NCBI GenBank assembly: GCA_947650285.1
Contig: CANTFL010000226.1
Location: forward strand, 372,001 to 436,000
Source: Hyaloperonospora brassicae
Lineage: Eukaryota; Oomycota; Peronosporomycetes; Peronosporales; Peronosporaceae
Length of the DNA stretch: 64,000 nucleotides
Direction: 5' to 3'
The position numbers were made by a program, and so were the translations under genes. Under the pieces are notes generated by a model. The model worked only from the letters and a program-made list of their open reading frames with translations. It ran no database searches and was not told where the DNA came from. Shown one piece after another: positions 32,560-43,420 of the stretch. The first letter of the stretch is position 1. Each line of letters begins with the position of its first letter.

Positions 32560-33089
32560 TGTAGCGGAGCTACACAGCTCCTTAAGTCAGAGGAAGACTT
32601 AACGCTCAATGAGCAACTTTGGTTCTACGAACCCGACTCAAAGATTCAACAGCTCCGAGAGCTAAGGTTTGGTTCAAAGAACCCGACTCAAAGAGTCAAC
32701 AAGCTCAGAGAGCTTACGGTCCCTGTTCCAGGGGGACCAAACGATTCAAAGAATCAAACGCACTGAGTGCACAAGGAGTAGATACCTTAACAGGGCGTTG
32801 CTACTTCCTTAACGATCGCAAGACAACCAGAGAGGCACGTGTCTTTTGGATCAAAATGAGAACAGAATTATATTTCTTCTTTTTACCTAAAAGAACACCT
32901 TAGAACAAAGTAAATAACCTACTCGCTAACGTCCTGAATAAACCTATTAAAAGATCTCGTAATCAATGGATGACAGACATCAGTCTTCAACAAGTGACAC
33001 TTGTGTTCTTATATTACTTTAAAGGGATCCCATCCCTTGTGTGCATCACACCTATTGTCGACTACCAGCTGATGTGTAACCCCGTTACA
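32560..33089 (-). repeat. 3' LTR of element B
   Basis: Starts TGTAGCGGAGC with hairpin GGAGCTACACAGCTCC and ends CCCCGTTACA. It includes a ~50-bp tandem duplication (32618-32667 and 32668-32716). Confidence 0.88.
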
Positions 33090-33197
33090 CCCTATTCCAC
33101 CAGACTGACGTTTCCACAAAACGTCAATCAAATTCTTTAATCGATGAGGACGGTGTGTGTGCGCTTCAACCTTACTATTGGCAAAACACAAAACACC

Positions 33198-34480
33198 ATG
33201 GCATCGCCACCCCATGAGTCCTCGACTCTCTCGTCCTACCTCGGCATCGATGTGGAGGTGGATTATGGTAGCGAAACCAATATCCATGTTAAAGCGAGGA
33301 CAATGTCCGACTCACCAGTGAAAGAGGCAACGCCTCATACTGCACCAAACCCATTTGCCGAGCGTGGCGAAGCCAACGCGCCATCGGCGCCGCATCAAAC
33401 ACCCATCGTGGGCGATGCTATCATCACCAATCCGCGCGATGAGCAACAACAGTTGTCTATCCAACGAGAGGAGAGCGCTCAGCGCCGTATGCAGCTTGCT
33501 GCAACTCTTGAGGGTCGTCGTGGCCATCTGTTCACCCCACTTAGTGTGGAAGAGCGTATACGCCAAACGACAGGTCGTTCTCTGGCAACGTGGGCCATTG
33601 GCGCTGAGCCAACATCTTCTGATGAGGTCGTGAGTCGACAGGTACTTTGCGAGAGGTAACTGCAACCTCACTTGACGACTCAGAGTCAATACAAGTTGCG
33701 ACTGACACGCAAGCACGGGGTGCACCGGTTCCACCGATGAAGGGTATACCCATCCTCTTATTCGCAGGCGAATCTCAGGAGGAAGAAGACAACGCTTTTG
33801 TTCGCTGGGTGCATCGGAAACGACACCTCAGCAGCGTGTTAGCTCTCAGAGCAAGTGCCGATGTGGCAGATGTTCATCTAGAACGAAAGCTTCGGTATGA
33901 TTACGCCAAGCTTAGGGCCAGAGGCCAGTTGCGAACTCGCACACGTTATGCTCCGGATGTGCCGATTGATGTGGGTGTTGGTCAAGCGGTACCCAACTAC
34001 CCACCTGCCTCCACCACTATTGGTGAGAAGCTCTCTCGGTCGAGGGATTAACCTGCTACGATGTTCAAAAACATCGACGGCGTATGGGCAATCCTGCCGC
34101 AGGGGTGTACAAACTCCCACAGGTTCTCCGACTCCGTGTACCCTCGCCACTTCACCAGATACTGGTATTGACCCTGACGACGACGTCGTTTCAGGAGTCG
34201 CTCCACACGGAACTGGCGGTTTCCTTTCTCATCGAGCAGCGTCAGAGGTGGTCGGTATACCGAAGGAGGATCATGAGAAGGTGCTTCTCGAGCTAAGTGG
34301 TCTCCGTGAGACATTGCGTAAGACCCAGAGTGCGTTTGACGCGATGCGAGCCCGTACACAGGCGTTGGGGTTGGGCCAAGCACGGATGGAGGCTCGGCTT
34401 GACCTCCTGATACGGATTCAGCAACCGATGGCAAGGCCAACCTATGCGGCGCAAGCGCCTCCAAGTTCACGTGGGACGGA
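33198..34480 (+). CDS. Antisense accessory gene of element B (degenerate)
   Basis: Start ATG 33198 in context CACCATGG, 108 bp inside the 3' LTR, opposite to gag-pol. Frame 1 reads to ~33657 (HESSTLSSYLGIDVEVDYGS, QREESAQRRMQLAATLEGRR, LFTPLSVEERIRQTTGRSLA). Frame 2 (to 34051) has VRWVHRKRHLSSVLALRASA and YDYAKLRARGQLRTRTRY. Frame 3 ends in a coiled coil (HEKVLLELSGLRETLRKTQS, ARMEARLDLLIRI). There is no sequence similarity by eye to the antisense gene of element A, yet the position, orientation, length and coiled-coil end match. It overlaps the pol chromodomain on the other strand. Function unknown. Confidence 0.55.
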
Positions 34481-34485
34481 CACAA
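34048..34485 (-). CDS. Element B chromodomain segment of Pol
   Basis: FRVERLLKRRRRQGQYQYLV then KWRGYTESENLWEFV (about 34230-34095) is a chromodomain, typical of chromoviruses, and would steer integration to modified chromatin. The frame is separated from integrase by a shift near 34600. Confidence 0.82.
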   Translation of the reverse strand: MCPSHVNLEALAPHRLALPSVAESVSGGQAEPPSVLGPTPTPVYGLASRQTHSGSYAMSHGDHLAREAPSHDPPSVYRPPLTLLDEKGNRQFRVERLLKRRRRQGQYQYLVKWRGYTESENLWEFVHPCGRIAHTPSMFLNIVAG

Positions 34486-35590
34486 TACGGCTTAAGCAAG
34501 CCAACGTAGAACACGGGGTGTGTGCGCAGTTTGCGCGGAAGGTTGAGCGTATACGCAAGTCCCTTCTTGGCGACGACCGTGAATGGTCCAATAAAGCGCG
34601 GGCGCAACTTTGTCTCGAAAACAGCAGACACTGCATTTGTAGGTAAGTTTTTAGCACTGAGTACAACTTGGCTCCGACCCTATAATGTTCAGTATAACCT
34701 CTGCCTTTAGCATCAGCTTGTTCCTTCTGCTTGTCTTGGCTATCCGCTAGTGCGTCACGCACATGTCGTAAGACATTCAATCGCGTTGCGATAAACTCGC
34801 TTATCTATTTTTGAACAGTAGCGGGGTTGATATCAGCAAGCCGATCGGCAACTCCTCCCCCACCAAGCCCTAAACCACGTAGTGGTAGCGTTAACGGAAC
34901 GCGAGGGCGGGTGAGACCATTCACATAAAACGGTGTGTAGCCGGTGGAGGCATGCACGGCGTTATTCAACAAAAAATCAACGACATGGAGAATCGAACTC
35001 CAACGCTTAGGCGTTTCAGCGCCAACACTGCGCAAGATGTCACCGATGACGCGATTTATTCGCTCGGTTTGACCATCAGTCTGCGGATAATCCGCTGTGG
35101 ACATGTCCAAACGTGTGCCGAGCACCTTGAAGATGGATTTTCAAAACTTCCCAGTGAAGCGATAATCTCAATCATAGACAATTGCCAACGGCAAAATGTG
35201 TTGTCGAAACACGCGATCAATAAACAGCGTATATGTACCCTCACCATCAATGGTATCCGGCACCACCGCTAAATGAGCCATCTTGCTCAAACGGTCAACA
35301 AAGACCACAATACCCGTGTTCCCATACGAATCTTTCGGTAAACCAAACTGGAAATCTATAATGATGGAATCCCAACACCGTTTGGGTACAGGCAAACTAG
35401 CCAGCGGCGCTGCCGCATTAGCAGAGGGTTTTACCCGTTTACACGTTTCACACTTACTCACATAGGTGCTGACCCATTTGTACAGTTTATACCACCAATA
35501 ACATTGGCTAACTGATCCGTTGGGCTTCTCACGAACGAGATGACCACTCAACGAAGTATCATGTGCCTCATAGAGGATCGAATACTTCAA
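34442..35590 (-). pseudogene. Element B integrase
   Basis: Zinc-binding part HDTSLSGHLVREK...KCETCKRVKPS. First catalytic Asp in WDSIIIDFQFGLP. The second block was lost at a stop after IVYD (35168). The third block is YPQTDGQTERINRVIGDIL with the catalytic Glu (34805-35125). A C-terminal linker follows. Confidence 0.82.
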
Positions 35591-35724
35591 CTCCTCATCA
35601 TGAGGGGCAACGATGCGAGGGTATCATCAACATCTGTGCTATAGCACAACAGGCCTTGATCGATAGAATCTCGATGTAGCCTCGCACGTAATCGTGCCGA
35701 CAATTCTATGTTTGAGTCCTTTAA

Positions 35725-36531
35725 CTACTCGATCCCTAGAGCACGTAGCAGAGCTACACAGTGTTCATCTTTGGCATATGCCGTACGGTTTTGGTCAGTG
35801 ACCGACGACGACAGAGTCGTAACATGAGCAAGCTCATAGTCAGGCCTGCGTGACAACGCATCAGTCAAAGCATTCTGCTTGTCTGGATTATACTTCACCT
35901 CGAAGTTGTACTCGGCAAAGAAGGAAAGCCAACAAGCCATTCTATGAGAGAGGTGATGCGACTGGTTCGCAGTGCGTAGTGACGCATGATCTGTATAGAT
36001 CACAAACGGCTTAGAGCCAAGAAGATGAACTCTAAATTTGACAAGGGCATACTTCATTGCTAGTAGCTCTTTGTCATGAACAGGATAGTGCTTTTCTGCA
36101 GCCTTCATATGCCGAAACTCAAACGCAATGACGCGTTCCCGTCCATCAGGATCTGTCTGAAACAGGGCGCTGCCTATGGCAAAGTCGGATGCGTCACAGA
36201 CGACACTGAAAGATCGATCAGGATCAGGCAAAGCCAAGATTGGCGCATGAAGGAGACTATACTTTACTGCTTGAAAAACAGCATGATCGGTGCTAGTCCA
36301 GCACCATTCCACATTCTTTTTAAGGAGATTGGATAATGGCCGAGCCATATCTGCGTAATTCGCACTGTACTTGTGTAAGTAATTGGCAAGGCCAAGCCAC
36401 TTACGTAAGTCCTTTTGGTTCATTGGAACCGGCCAATCAAATATGGCTTTTACCTTAGCGGGATCCGCTCGAAGGCCTCGCTTACCAATAAAGCACCCTA
36501 AAAGGGAATCTCTTTTGCACCGAAGATGCAC
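35725..36531 (-). CDS. Element B RT thumb and RNase H
   Basis: 268 open codons: WPVPMNQKDLRKWLGLANYL, SFSVVCDASDFAIGSALFQT (first RNase H Asp), HYPVHDKELLAMKYALVKFR, IYTDHASLRTA, and NPDKQNALTDALSRRPDYE. A one-base shift near 36500 separates it from the palm domain. Confidence 0.82.
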   Translation of the reverse strand: MHLRCKRDSLLGCFIGKRGLRADPAKVKAIFDWPVPMNQKDLRKWLGLANYLHKYSANYADMARPLSNLLKKNVEWCWTSTDHAVFQAVKYSLLHAPILALPDPDRSFSVVCDASDFAIGSALFQTDPDGRERVIAFEFRHMKAAEKHYPVHDKELLAMKYALVKFRVHLLGSKPFVIYTDHASLRTANQSHHLSHRMACWLSFFAEYNFEVKYNPDKQNALTDALSRRPDYELAHVTTLSSSVTDQNRTAYAKDEHCVALLRALGIE

Positions 36532-37217
36532 TTAGACGCGTTGGCGTACAGCTTATTCGTGCGCATGCACTCGCGCACCGCTCGTAAATGGTCAATGTGG
36601 TTGTCCACATCTCCCCGACCGTTCATAGCACGACTATGGACAAAGATGTCATCAAAGTACGTCTATGCATATCCTCGGTGAGGTCTGAACAACTGTGTCA
36701 CAAGACGATTGAACGTAGCCGGGGCATTTGATAACCCTTGCGGCATTACAAGCCGCTCCCAGAGCATACCGCTTTGAGCGCTGACCGCTGTCAGCGAAAT
36801 ATCTCTTTCTCGCATGATCAGCTGGTAATAGCCATCGACTAAATCGAGTACACTGTACATTGTACATCCCACCATATTGTTCTGAAGAACATCTTTTCGA
36901 GGGATTGGTGTCTGAGCCGGGATCGTGGCAGCATTAAGCTTATTGTAATCATGAACAATGCGCCACTTTCCATTGGGCTTTCGAACACAAGATGTGGGCG
37001 TGGAATGAGGAGATTTGCTCTCAAGAACCATGCCCGCTGCGTTCTTTTCACGAAAGAATTCGTCATTGACGTCACACTGCTCCTTTGGTAAAGGCCACTG
37101 CCGTGTTACGCAGTATTTAGTTCCAGAAACTAGGTCAATTTTTTGACGTACACCTCCATCGGGAGGTAAGACGGACGGTGGGTTGTGACACACCACGTCC
37201 TGAAACTTTTTTACCAA
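36532..37217 (-). pseudogene. Element B reverse transcriptase palm
   Basis: KPNGKWRIVHDYNKLNAATI, the SVLDLVDGYYQL catalytic block and LVMPQGLSNAPATFNRLV are intact. TAG at 36660-36662 interrupts the frame one codon before TYFDDIFVHSR, so the catalytic YFDD is preserved but downstream of a stop. Confidence 0.85.
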
Positions 37218-37220
37218 AGG

Positions 37221-38570
37221 TTAGAACGGATCAAGAGGATCCTTAAATACCGAAGATTCACTACGGGCATCCAATGCCGCCTTTGTGTCTGCAAGGACAG
37301 ACTCGTTCAATAAGGAAGATGAGTCCAACTCATTATATGGCCAAATGATTACTAACTCGGATAATTCTCCTGCCTGTAAGGCTTGGATAAATTCGCCGTC
37401 AGACATTTCGTCTAGGCCAAAGAGAGTATTCAATGATGGAAGATTCTCAAGACTAATATTGCCATCAATCTGGACAGTCAACACATTGACAAGTGTATAT
37501 AGTGTATTATTACTATTATCACTTCGTGACTTCTTCGACGTTGGGCGCTTAACAGTTGCCACCCGACGCTGGGATTGTTTCCTCAAAGAAACCTTACGCC
37601 TCCTAGAGGCCGAGACAGTAGGGTCCCCGTGGTTGCTATTTATCTTAGCACGCTCTATGCGAGAGCTCATGTCTTGAACGACATCTTGGAAGTGTTACGT
37701 AATTCGAACACTTCACCCAGTGGATTTACACGTACCACTTCACGTACATCGTCCGGGCCTATCCCTGAATGCTCTGGCTTCTCGCCATCAATGCCATTAC
37801 CGACATTCAGTGAGGTGCCACCTCGGCCGCCCTCACTCGGTGGAAGTTTCACGTGCCTCCCCACTCACAAAAGAGGAATTACATTCTTGATGTCTCGGCC
37901 CTAGGCCAACCATGCCTGCAGCATGCAGTGACTCAGTATCACAACGAGTATCACTCAACGGAGTATAACTTCCTTCACATACGGTAAAAGAGCTCCGCTC
38001 AATATTGATGTCATTGACATTGGAGTTAATTAACTCTGACATACCAATGTCCAGCACATTGGCATCTTCCGTCAATGGCTCGAGCCAATATCGCTTTTGT
38101 TGCCTAGCAAAGGTGGGTTCATGACTCTCCAAAGCTTCTCTAGGAACATTGCGCGTGGCGCCTCAGGTCTTAAAACCTCCAATCAATCCATGGCTCATGG
38201 CGTTCAAGTTTAGCCATATTTAGGATGAGATCATATCTCGAATCCAAATCGAGGACAAGACATCCTTCAATGCTTTCAAAGTCCAAAAACTTCACACCTA
38301 AGTTTACGGAACTTTAGGCACCGTGACGCAATTACCAGTCGCTAAACAAACGGCGATTGAATCAACCTCATGCGCTTTAAGCGCTTCAGCATATCACCGA
38401 CTTTCCTCAAGGGAACGACGTCGAGCATAATTGCATGATTCTCCGGAGTTAATAAAGATCGACCAATGCTTCTCAAAGCCTTTAACTTTCGCCTCGGCGA
38501 CGAACAAGCGATGCTTGTATCCACGCTCTGTGCTGGTGGGCACAGAGCTCCGGGGGGGCTAAGCCCTGTT
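37221..38570 (-). pseudogene. Element B protease region and linker
   Basis: About 38480-38420 reads WSIFINSGESCNYARRRSL, matching the retropepsin site with Asp replaced by Asn. The downstream frames (37833-38132 and 37221-37670) are acidic or basic linkers leading into RT; none is intact from gag to RT. Confidence 0.6.
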
Positions 38571-38575
38571 TCACT

Positions 38576-39493
38576 CTACCTCTTAGAGAAGCAACAGAAC
38601 CGAGCAGGGCGCCCCGCACCTACTGGGTGCCGACGTTTCCCCGTGCCATAACAGGCCCCGCACAGATAACAGCGTTTCACTTCCTGTCGTTGCTCTGCAA
38701 CATGAAGCTTCGCTTCTCCTTCATCTTCAGCATGGCTGAGATCCATCGGTTCTGGCTTACAGTAAGCCGAGGTGCTAGCAGAGGTTGCCCTCGCAAAGCT
38801 TGGGTTGTACCCATTCCAACCAAGTCTGGCCGACTTAAAGTTATGCTCAGCATTCTGATCGATGCTAACAGCCTCCTCAGAAGTAGAGGGATAGACCCGA
38901 AACACCTCGGTCCTGGCAACGCCATTACGAAGACCTTCCATTAAGACAGTCACATAGACTGTCTCAGGGAGAGGATACGACTGCATAGCAGCCATCATAG
39001 TTCTAAACTCTTGGACATAGTCCGTTAACTCATTCTTATCCTGAAGGGTAGACAAGAATTGTGAGCGCACGCGATAGGCCTGTTTAGGCGGAGAGAACAC
39101 TTGCAAAAGGTCTATCTTTAGCGAATCCCATGTGGGAAACGCCAAGTCGACCGACGTGCCACACGTCAGAGCCCACTCTCTAGCTCTTCCATCGAACTTG
39201 GAGATAGCCAGCGAGACCCGCTGGTACTCCAGTGAGATACGACTGGAGTTCATGGCCATCTCAATCTCACGGATCCAGAGGGTCAGGTTTTCCCCCTCAA
39301 TCCCGGAGTTGTGTTTGACGTCCACCCGAAAGGGACGAGGCTTGGCCTCGTCATCTGGCATCGCCACGTAGTGTGTTGATATAGCCGACGCTACTTGGTT
39401 TTGAACCTGCCCTAAAAAGGCCGTTTCATACTGCATGTAGGTCTCGACTCGTGCATTGAGCTCTTCGGGACCTTGTGCAGCTAGAAACTCCAC
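38576..39493 (-). CDS. Element B Gag
   Basis: 305 codons with a retrotransposon-gag domain (GENLTLWIREIEMAMNSSRI, AREWALTCG, VFSPPKQAYRVRSQFLSTLQ, ELTDYVQEFRTMMAAMQSYP) and a broken zinc knuckle (CYLCGACYG...). The same frame is open upstream to an ATG followed at once by TAG near 39562, so the real start was probably lost by mutation. Confidence 0.8.
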   Translation of the reverse strand: MEFLAAQGPEELNARVETYMQYETAFLGQVQNQVASAISTHYVAMPDDEAKPRPFRVDVKHNSGIEGENLTLWIREIEMAMNSSRISLEYQRVSLAISKFDGRAREWALTCGTSVDLAFPTWDSLKIDLLQVFSPPKQAYRVRSQFLSTLQDKNELTDYVQEFRTMMAAMQSYPLPETVYVTVLMEGLRNGVARTEVFRVYPSTSEEAVSIDQNAEHNFKSARLGWNGYNPSFARATSASTSAYCKPEPMDLSHAEDEGEAKLHVAEQRQEVKRCYLCGACYGTGKRRHPVGAGRPARFCCFSKR

Positions 39494-39630
39494 ATTCTCA
39501 TGGCCTACGGCCGCGTTCAGCTTATCAAGCGCAATCTTTTGGGCCTCAAAGAAGGGTGTGGATTGCTACATCCTCACAGAGGATCAGTACTCACCGACTC
39601 AGCTGTATATTGACTACTAGTGCTACCAAG

Positions 39631-40160
39631 GGTAGCGGAGCTACACAGCTCCTTAAGTCAGAGGAAGACTTAACGCTCAATGAGCAACTTTGGTTCTACG
39701 AACCCGACTCAAAGATTCAACAGCTCCGAGAGCTAAGGTTTGGTTCAAAGAACCCGACTCAAAGAGTCAACAAGCTCAGAGAGCTTACGGTCCCTGTTCC
39801 AGGGGGACCAAACGATTCAAAGAATCAAACGCACTGAGTGCACAAGGAGTAGATACCTTAACAGGGCGTTGCTACTTCCTTAACGATCGCAAGACGACCA
39901 GAGAGGCACGTGTCTTTTGGATCAAAATGAGAACAGAATTATATTTCTTCTTTTTACCTAAACGAACATCTTAGAACAAAGTAAATAACCTACTCGCTAA
40001 CGTCCTGAATAAACCTATTAAAAGATCTCGTAATCAATGGTTGACAGACATCAGTCTTCAACAAGTGACACTTGTGTTCTTATATTACTTTAAGGGGATC
40101 CCATCCCTTGTGTGTATCACACCTATTGTCGACTACCAGTCGACGTGTAACCCCGTTACA
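39631..40160 (-). repeat. 5' LTR of element B
   Basis: 530 bp, matching 32560-33089. The minus strand continues into TGGTAGCACTAGTAGTC (39612-39628), the primer-binding site. Confidence 0.88.
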
Positions 40161-40165
40161 TGTGC

Positions 40166-41304
40166 TGCCCGTACCCCGTTTTTATCACAAATCATTATGT
40201 TTAGGCCCAGGAGCTCAGCTCGAGCCCTGAACACGTCACGCCGCGGATCAAACGGCCTTTCACCTGTGCCTTGATGTTTTGTGACCTAACTACTTACGGG
40301 ATGCGGAGTTTGAGCGTTAACGACCGGAAATTGGCACGTCCGCCTGAGTAAGTCACGTTGAACTTCTTCTCTATCGCATCGTCTTTGATGCGAAAAGCTT
40401 TGATGAAGTTGCTACTTGGGACATCACAACTTATCAATAAGTATCTATGGGCTACCCTGAACTTGATGACATTCATCACCAGATTTAGGTATGTAGCACT
40501 GAGGTCGTCTACTAGAGGTAGCAAAATGCTTTTTCTGTTTTACACTGCTAAGACTCCTGATGGTAAAGTAAGATCAACCATCATATGCTGTGCCAATTAA
40601 ATGATGTATAGACTTGGCAATAGCGGCATGAAGCTCGTACCAGTTTAAAGCAAAAACCATGGCGCTTCAGGTCGGGACTCATGCGATCAAGCAAGCGCAC
40701 TAGTTCGAGTGCGTTCTATCTACTACTAGTCAAATGAGAAAAAAATTCTTAAAAGAATCTAAAAGCGTGCAATGTATACTTTGACCCCAAATTCACGGTA
40801 GATATATCCGTGATCGTTTTACGATCCACGGAGTGATACGGGGACAACGGTACATCTCGATTACAGCGATGACAGCATGAGCAGGTGTCGCATGGTCTTA
40901 TCACATTTTATTTTCTACATTACAAACACAAACTAAGACCAGTTGCTAGAGACCCATTGATTGTATTCGTCACCGGTTAGGTGTTTTGTTGATTAATGTA
41001 ATGATATTTTAAAATTTGATAAAGATAGGCAATAAAATCACCCTTTATAATAACACCCAGAATAGAAAATGTGAAAATATAAGCGCATTAACATTAAATA
41101 ATGGTATTAGAATGCAACGAAAAGACATTGATGCACTTATCACTGAGGTGATGGTACCAATACGCAATTCATAGATTTTATGTGATAGTGTTATCCTGTT
41201 CATAAGGATCATATAAGCATGATGATTTGGACTTCTTTGGCCGAGCATGTGTTTAAGTTTTAGCTTAGTGTCTTTCACCTAGCCAAGCACGCGTAAGTCG
41301 TAAA
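40166..41304. other. Unassigned AT-rich DNA between elements B and C
   Basis: No frame above 80 codons and no recognised family. Probably old repeat debris. Confidence 0.5.
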
Positions 41305-41767
41305 TGTGACGGGGTGAACCCGTTACATAAAATTGATACGACTGTATAGATTTTTATAAATTTTTCATTTGGATAGTATCCAATCAACATCACTCGAGAA
41401 GAGGTGATGTTGGCGAAAAATGACTGCCGAGGGTAATATTCTTGGATGCACCACTATTTGGTTGATTTGGACCCCACATCAAGCAAATAAACCACCAATC
41501 GCTGCTGGACGCGCGCAATGGGTGGTGAGTAAAATACTCACATATGCAATGGTAGTTTAATATAGTTAGATCGAGACGAAAGATGATTTATAAAGAAATA
41601 CAACTAAATTAAATAATAGTTCTACTTTCCCTAATACATAGCTTTCGGGTTATGTTTGCTTTAAAAGATCTTCCTCACCACGTTTGCGTGACGTCGGGAG
41701 CACTCAGCCTTGTGTTCAATAAACACAATATCTCGCCAGCCATCTGTTAAGAGCTTGCCCCGTTACA
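41305..41767 (+). repeat. 5' LTR of element C
   Basis: 463 bp, TGTGACGGGG...CCCCGTTACA. It shares with the A-family LTRs only the termini, the terminal hairpin (41305-41327), and a block of about 38 bp at 41493-41530. Confidence 0.78.
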
Positions 41768-41769
41768 CC

Positions 41770-41787
41770 TGGTAGCACTTTGTAGTC
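41770..41787 (+). other. Primer-binding site of element C
   Basis: TGGTAGCACTTTGTAGTC, two bases after the LTR, identical to that of element A. Confidence 0.7.
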
Positions 41788-42163
41788 CGTCCAACGACCA
41801 CGACCACCTCATTAAATATGGATATGTTGGATTTAAAGGAGAGCTTTCACGCCACGTGTAAAGGCTTTGACCATTTGAGTGACATCAAATTGAGTGCGGT
41901 AAAATGCAAGAGTTCTACCGTAGGCGAAACCGTCATTCGCGCCATGTTGTAGTCTCTTAATAAAGACCAGGAACATGCCGTTTTTTCCAGGTTCATTCAA
42001 AATTAACTTGTCACCGAGAGAGAGAAAGTAACCTTGCTTCACCATCAACGCTATCAACCGGCCGATCAGTTGAGGTAACCCGGTGCTCAACAGATAGAGC
42101 TGCTAAGATAGCAACAATTTAATACTACTGTGGGCGGGACGACACACACGCCGTCTGGAAATC

Positions 42164-42760
42164 TTGAAGGTTGATATCTCCAAGCACAGAGAAGTCGAGA
42201 AAGACTCCCTGTTGTTATGGCTCGTCGAGCTCGAACGAGCTATAAAGGCACGTCTAATCGACGAGGAACATATGAAGCTCACATTTGGTCAAACCCGCTT
42301 GGCGGGACGTGTCAAGCCTCGGGCGTTAGGGCCAAAGATGAGCGACACATACGCTTTTGAGTCTCTAGAAGCCTTCAAGACCCGACCCAAACAGATATTT
42401 GAACCGCCACGTGCTGAGTTCAGGGCTCGATCCGAGCTCGTATAATTTAATCAGGTTAGGCGTGATGTACATGCGTACTCTCAGCATATACGACTCCTCG
42501 CGAGTAGTGTAGCTGCTAATCCAGTTCGTGAACACACTTTGATCACTGTGTTCATGCAACGACTCAAATTCGGCTCTTCAGGAACTACATGATCCGCTTG
42601 GAGCTGGATACGCTTGAACAAGCAGTCTCATCTGCGGAACAGGATAACTTTAGCATGAGACGGGCTAATGCTATCTCAAGATCTAATCACTCACCGAGAC
42701 TACAAGAAATTGGAGTCCTCGAACTAATGGAAATCTGATATGTTAAGAGCAAGAGACCTT
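42164..42760 (+). pseudogene. Element C Gag remnant
   Basis: VEKDSLLLWLVELERAIKAR, then IFEPPRAEFRARSELV, aligns to element A gag. The frame is lost after 42445. Confidence 0.72.
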
Positions 42761-42951
42761 ACTCTTCAATTAAAAATCGATTGCAGAAGTGAAATCGCTC
42801 TCAGACGTTAGGACGCTACGCTTACAAGTGTAGTGCCTCAATCCCAGTACCAAACCGCACTGAGCGAAATGATCGGTCATTTGCCAAAAAAGCATTGGGC
42901 GTAGTTCCAACGCTGTTGCGAAACCGCAACTGAGAAGCGAACCATCAAAAA

Positions 42952-43420
42952 ATGGACGGGTCAGTACGGGCGGATCGCCCTACTGATCCAGCAACCTCAA
43001 TAGAATATGCAGATCTTTTGACGAAAGCTGCTTCAGATAGACAATCATTGTGTATCACTGCACCTGGCGATGAGCTATCACTCATCACCTTGAAGGTGCA
43101 AGTGACAGAATATTTGTCACTTCGAGATGTAGTTGATTTTGGGGCGTCGAACAACTCTGTTCATCGTCAGTCACTAGGGGTCGAAGACTCAAGATCGTTG
43201 AAACTACATCCCTCTAACTAGAATTACGGTGTGCATTGCCGCAGGCGTATCGATACCCGTTGATAAATGTGTAGTCGGAAAATATTACATGTTGGATGAC
43301 AAACGGTACGACGATGACTTCATCTTACTGGATCTGGATGACAAATTTGATATCATCCTAAGATTAAGTTGGCTCTTAAGGTATAACTTAAGCGTGAGAT
43401 GAAAGCATCGATACGTGAAG
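42952..43420 (+). pseudogene. Element C protease remnant
   Basis: APGDELSLITLKVQVTEYLS and VVDFGASNN match the element A protease, with DFGAS at the active site. The frame shifts after 43221. Confidence 0.7.

Larger units (their letters stand above)
32560..40160 (-). mobile_element. Complete Ty3/Gypsy chromodomain retrotransposon B
   Basis: 7,601 bp with two 530-bp LTRs (about 98.5% alike by eye) and a 5-bp target duplication TGTGC at 32555-32559 and 40161-40165. Minus-strand order: gag, protease, RT, RNase H, integrase, chromodomain, then an antisense gene, LTR. It is a different family from A. Stops in RT and a D-to-N change in the protease make it non-autonomous. Confidence 0.92.
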
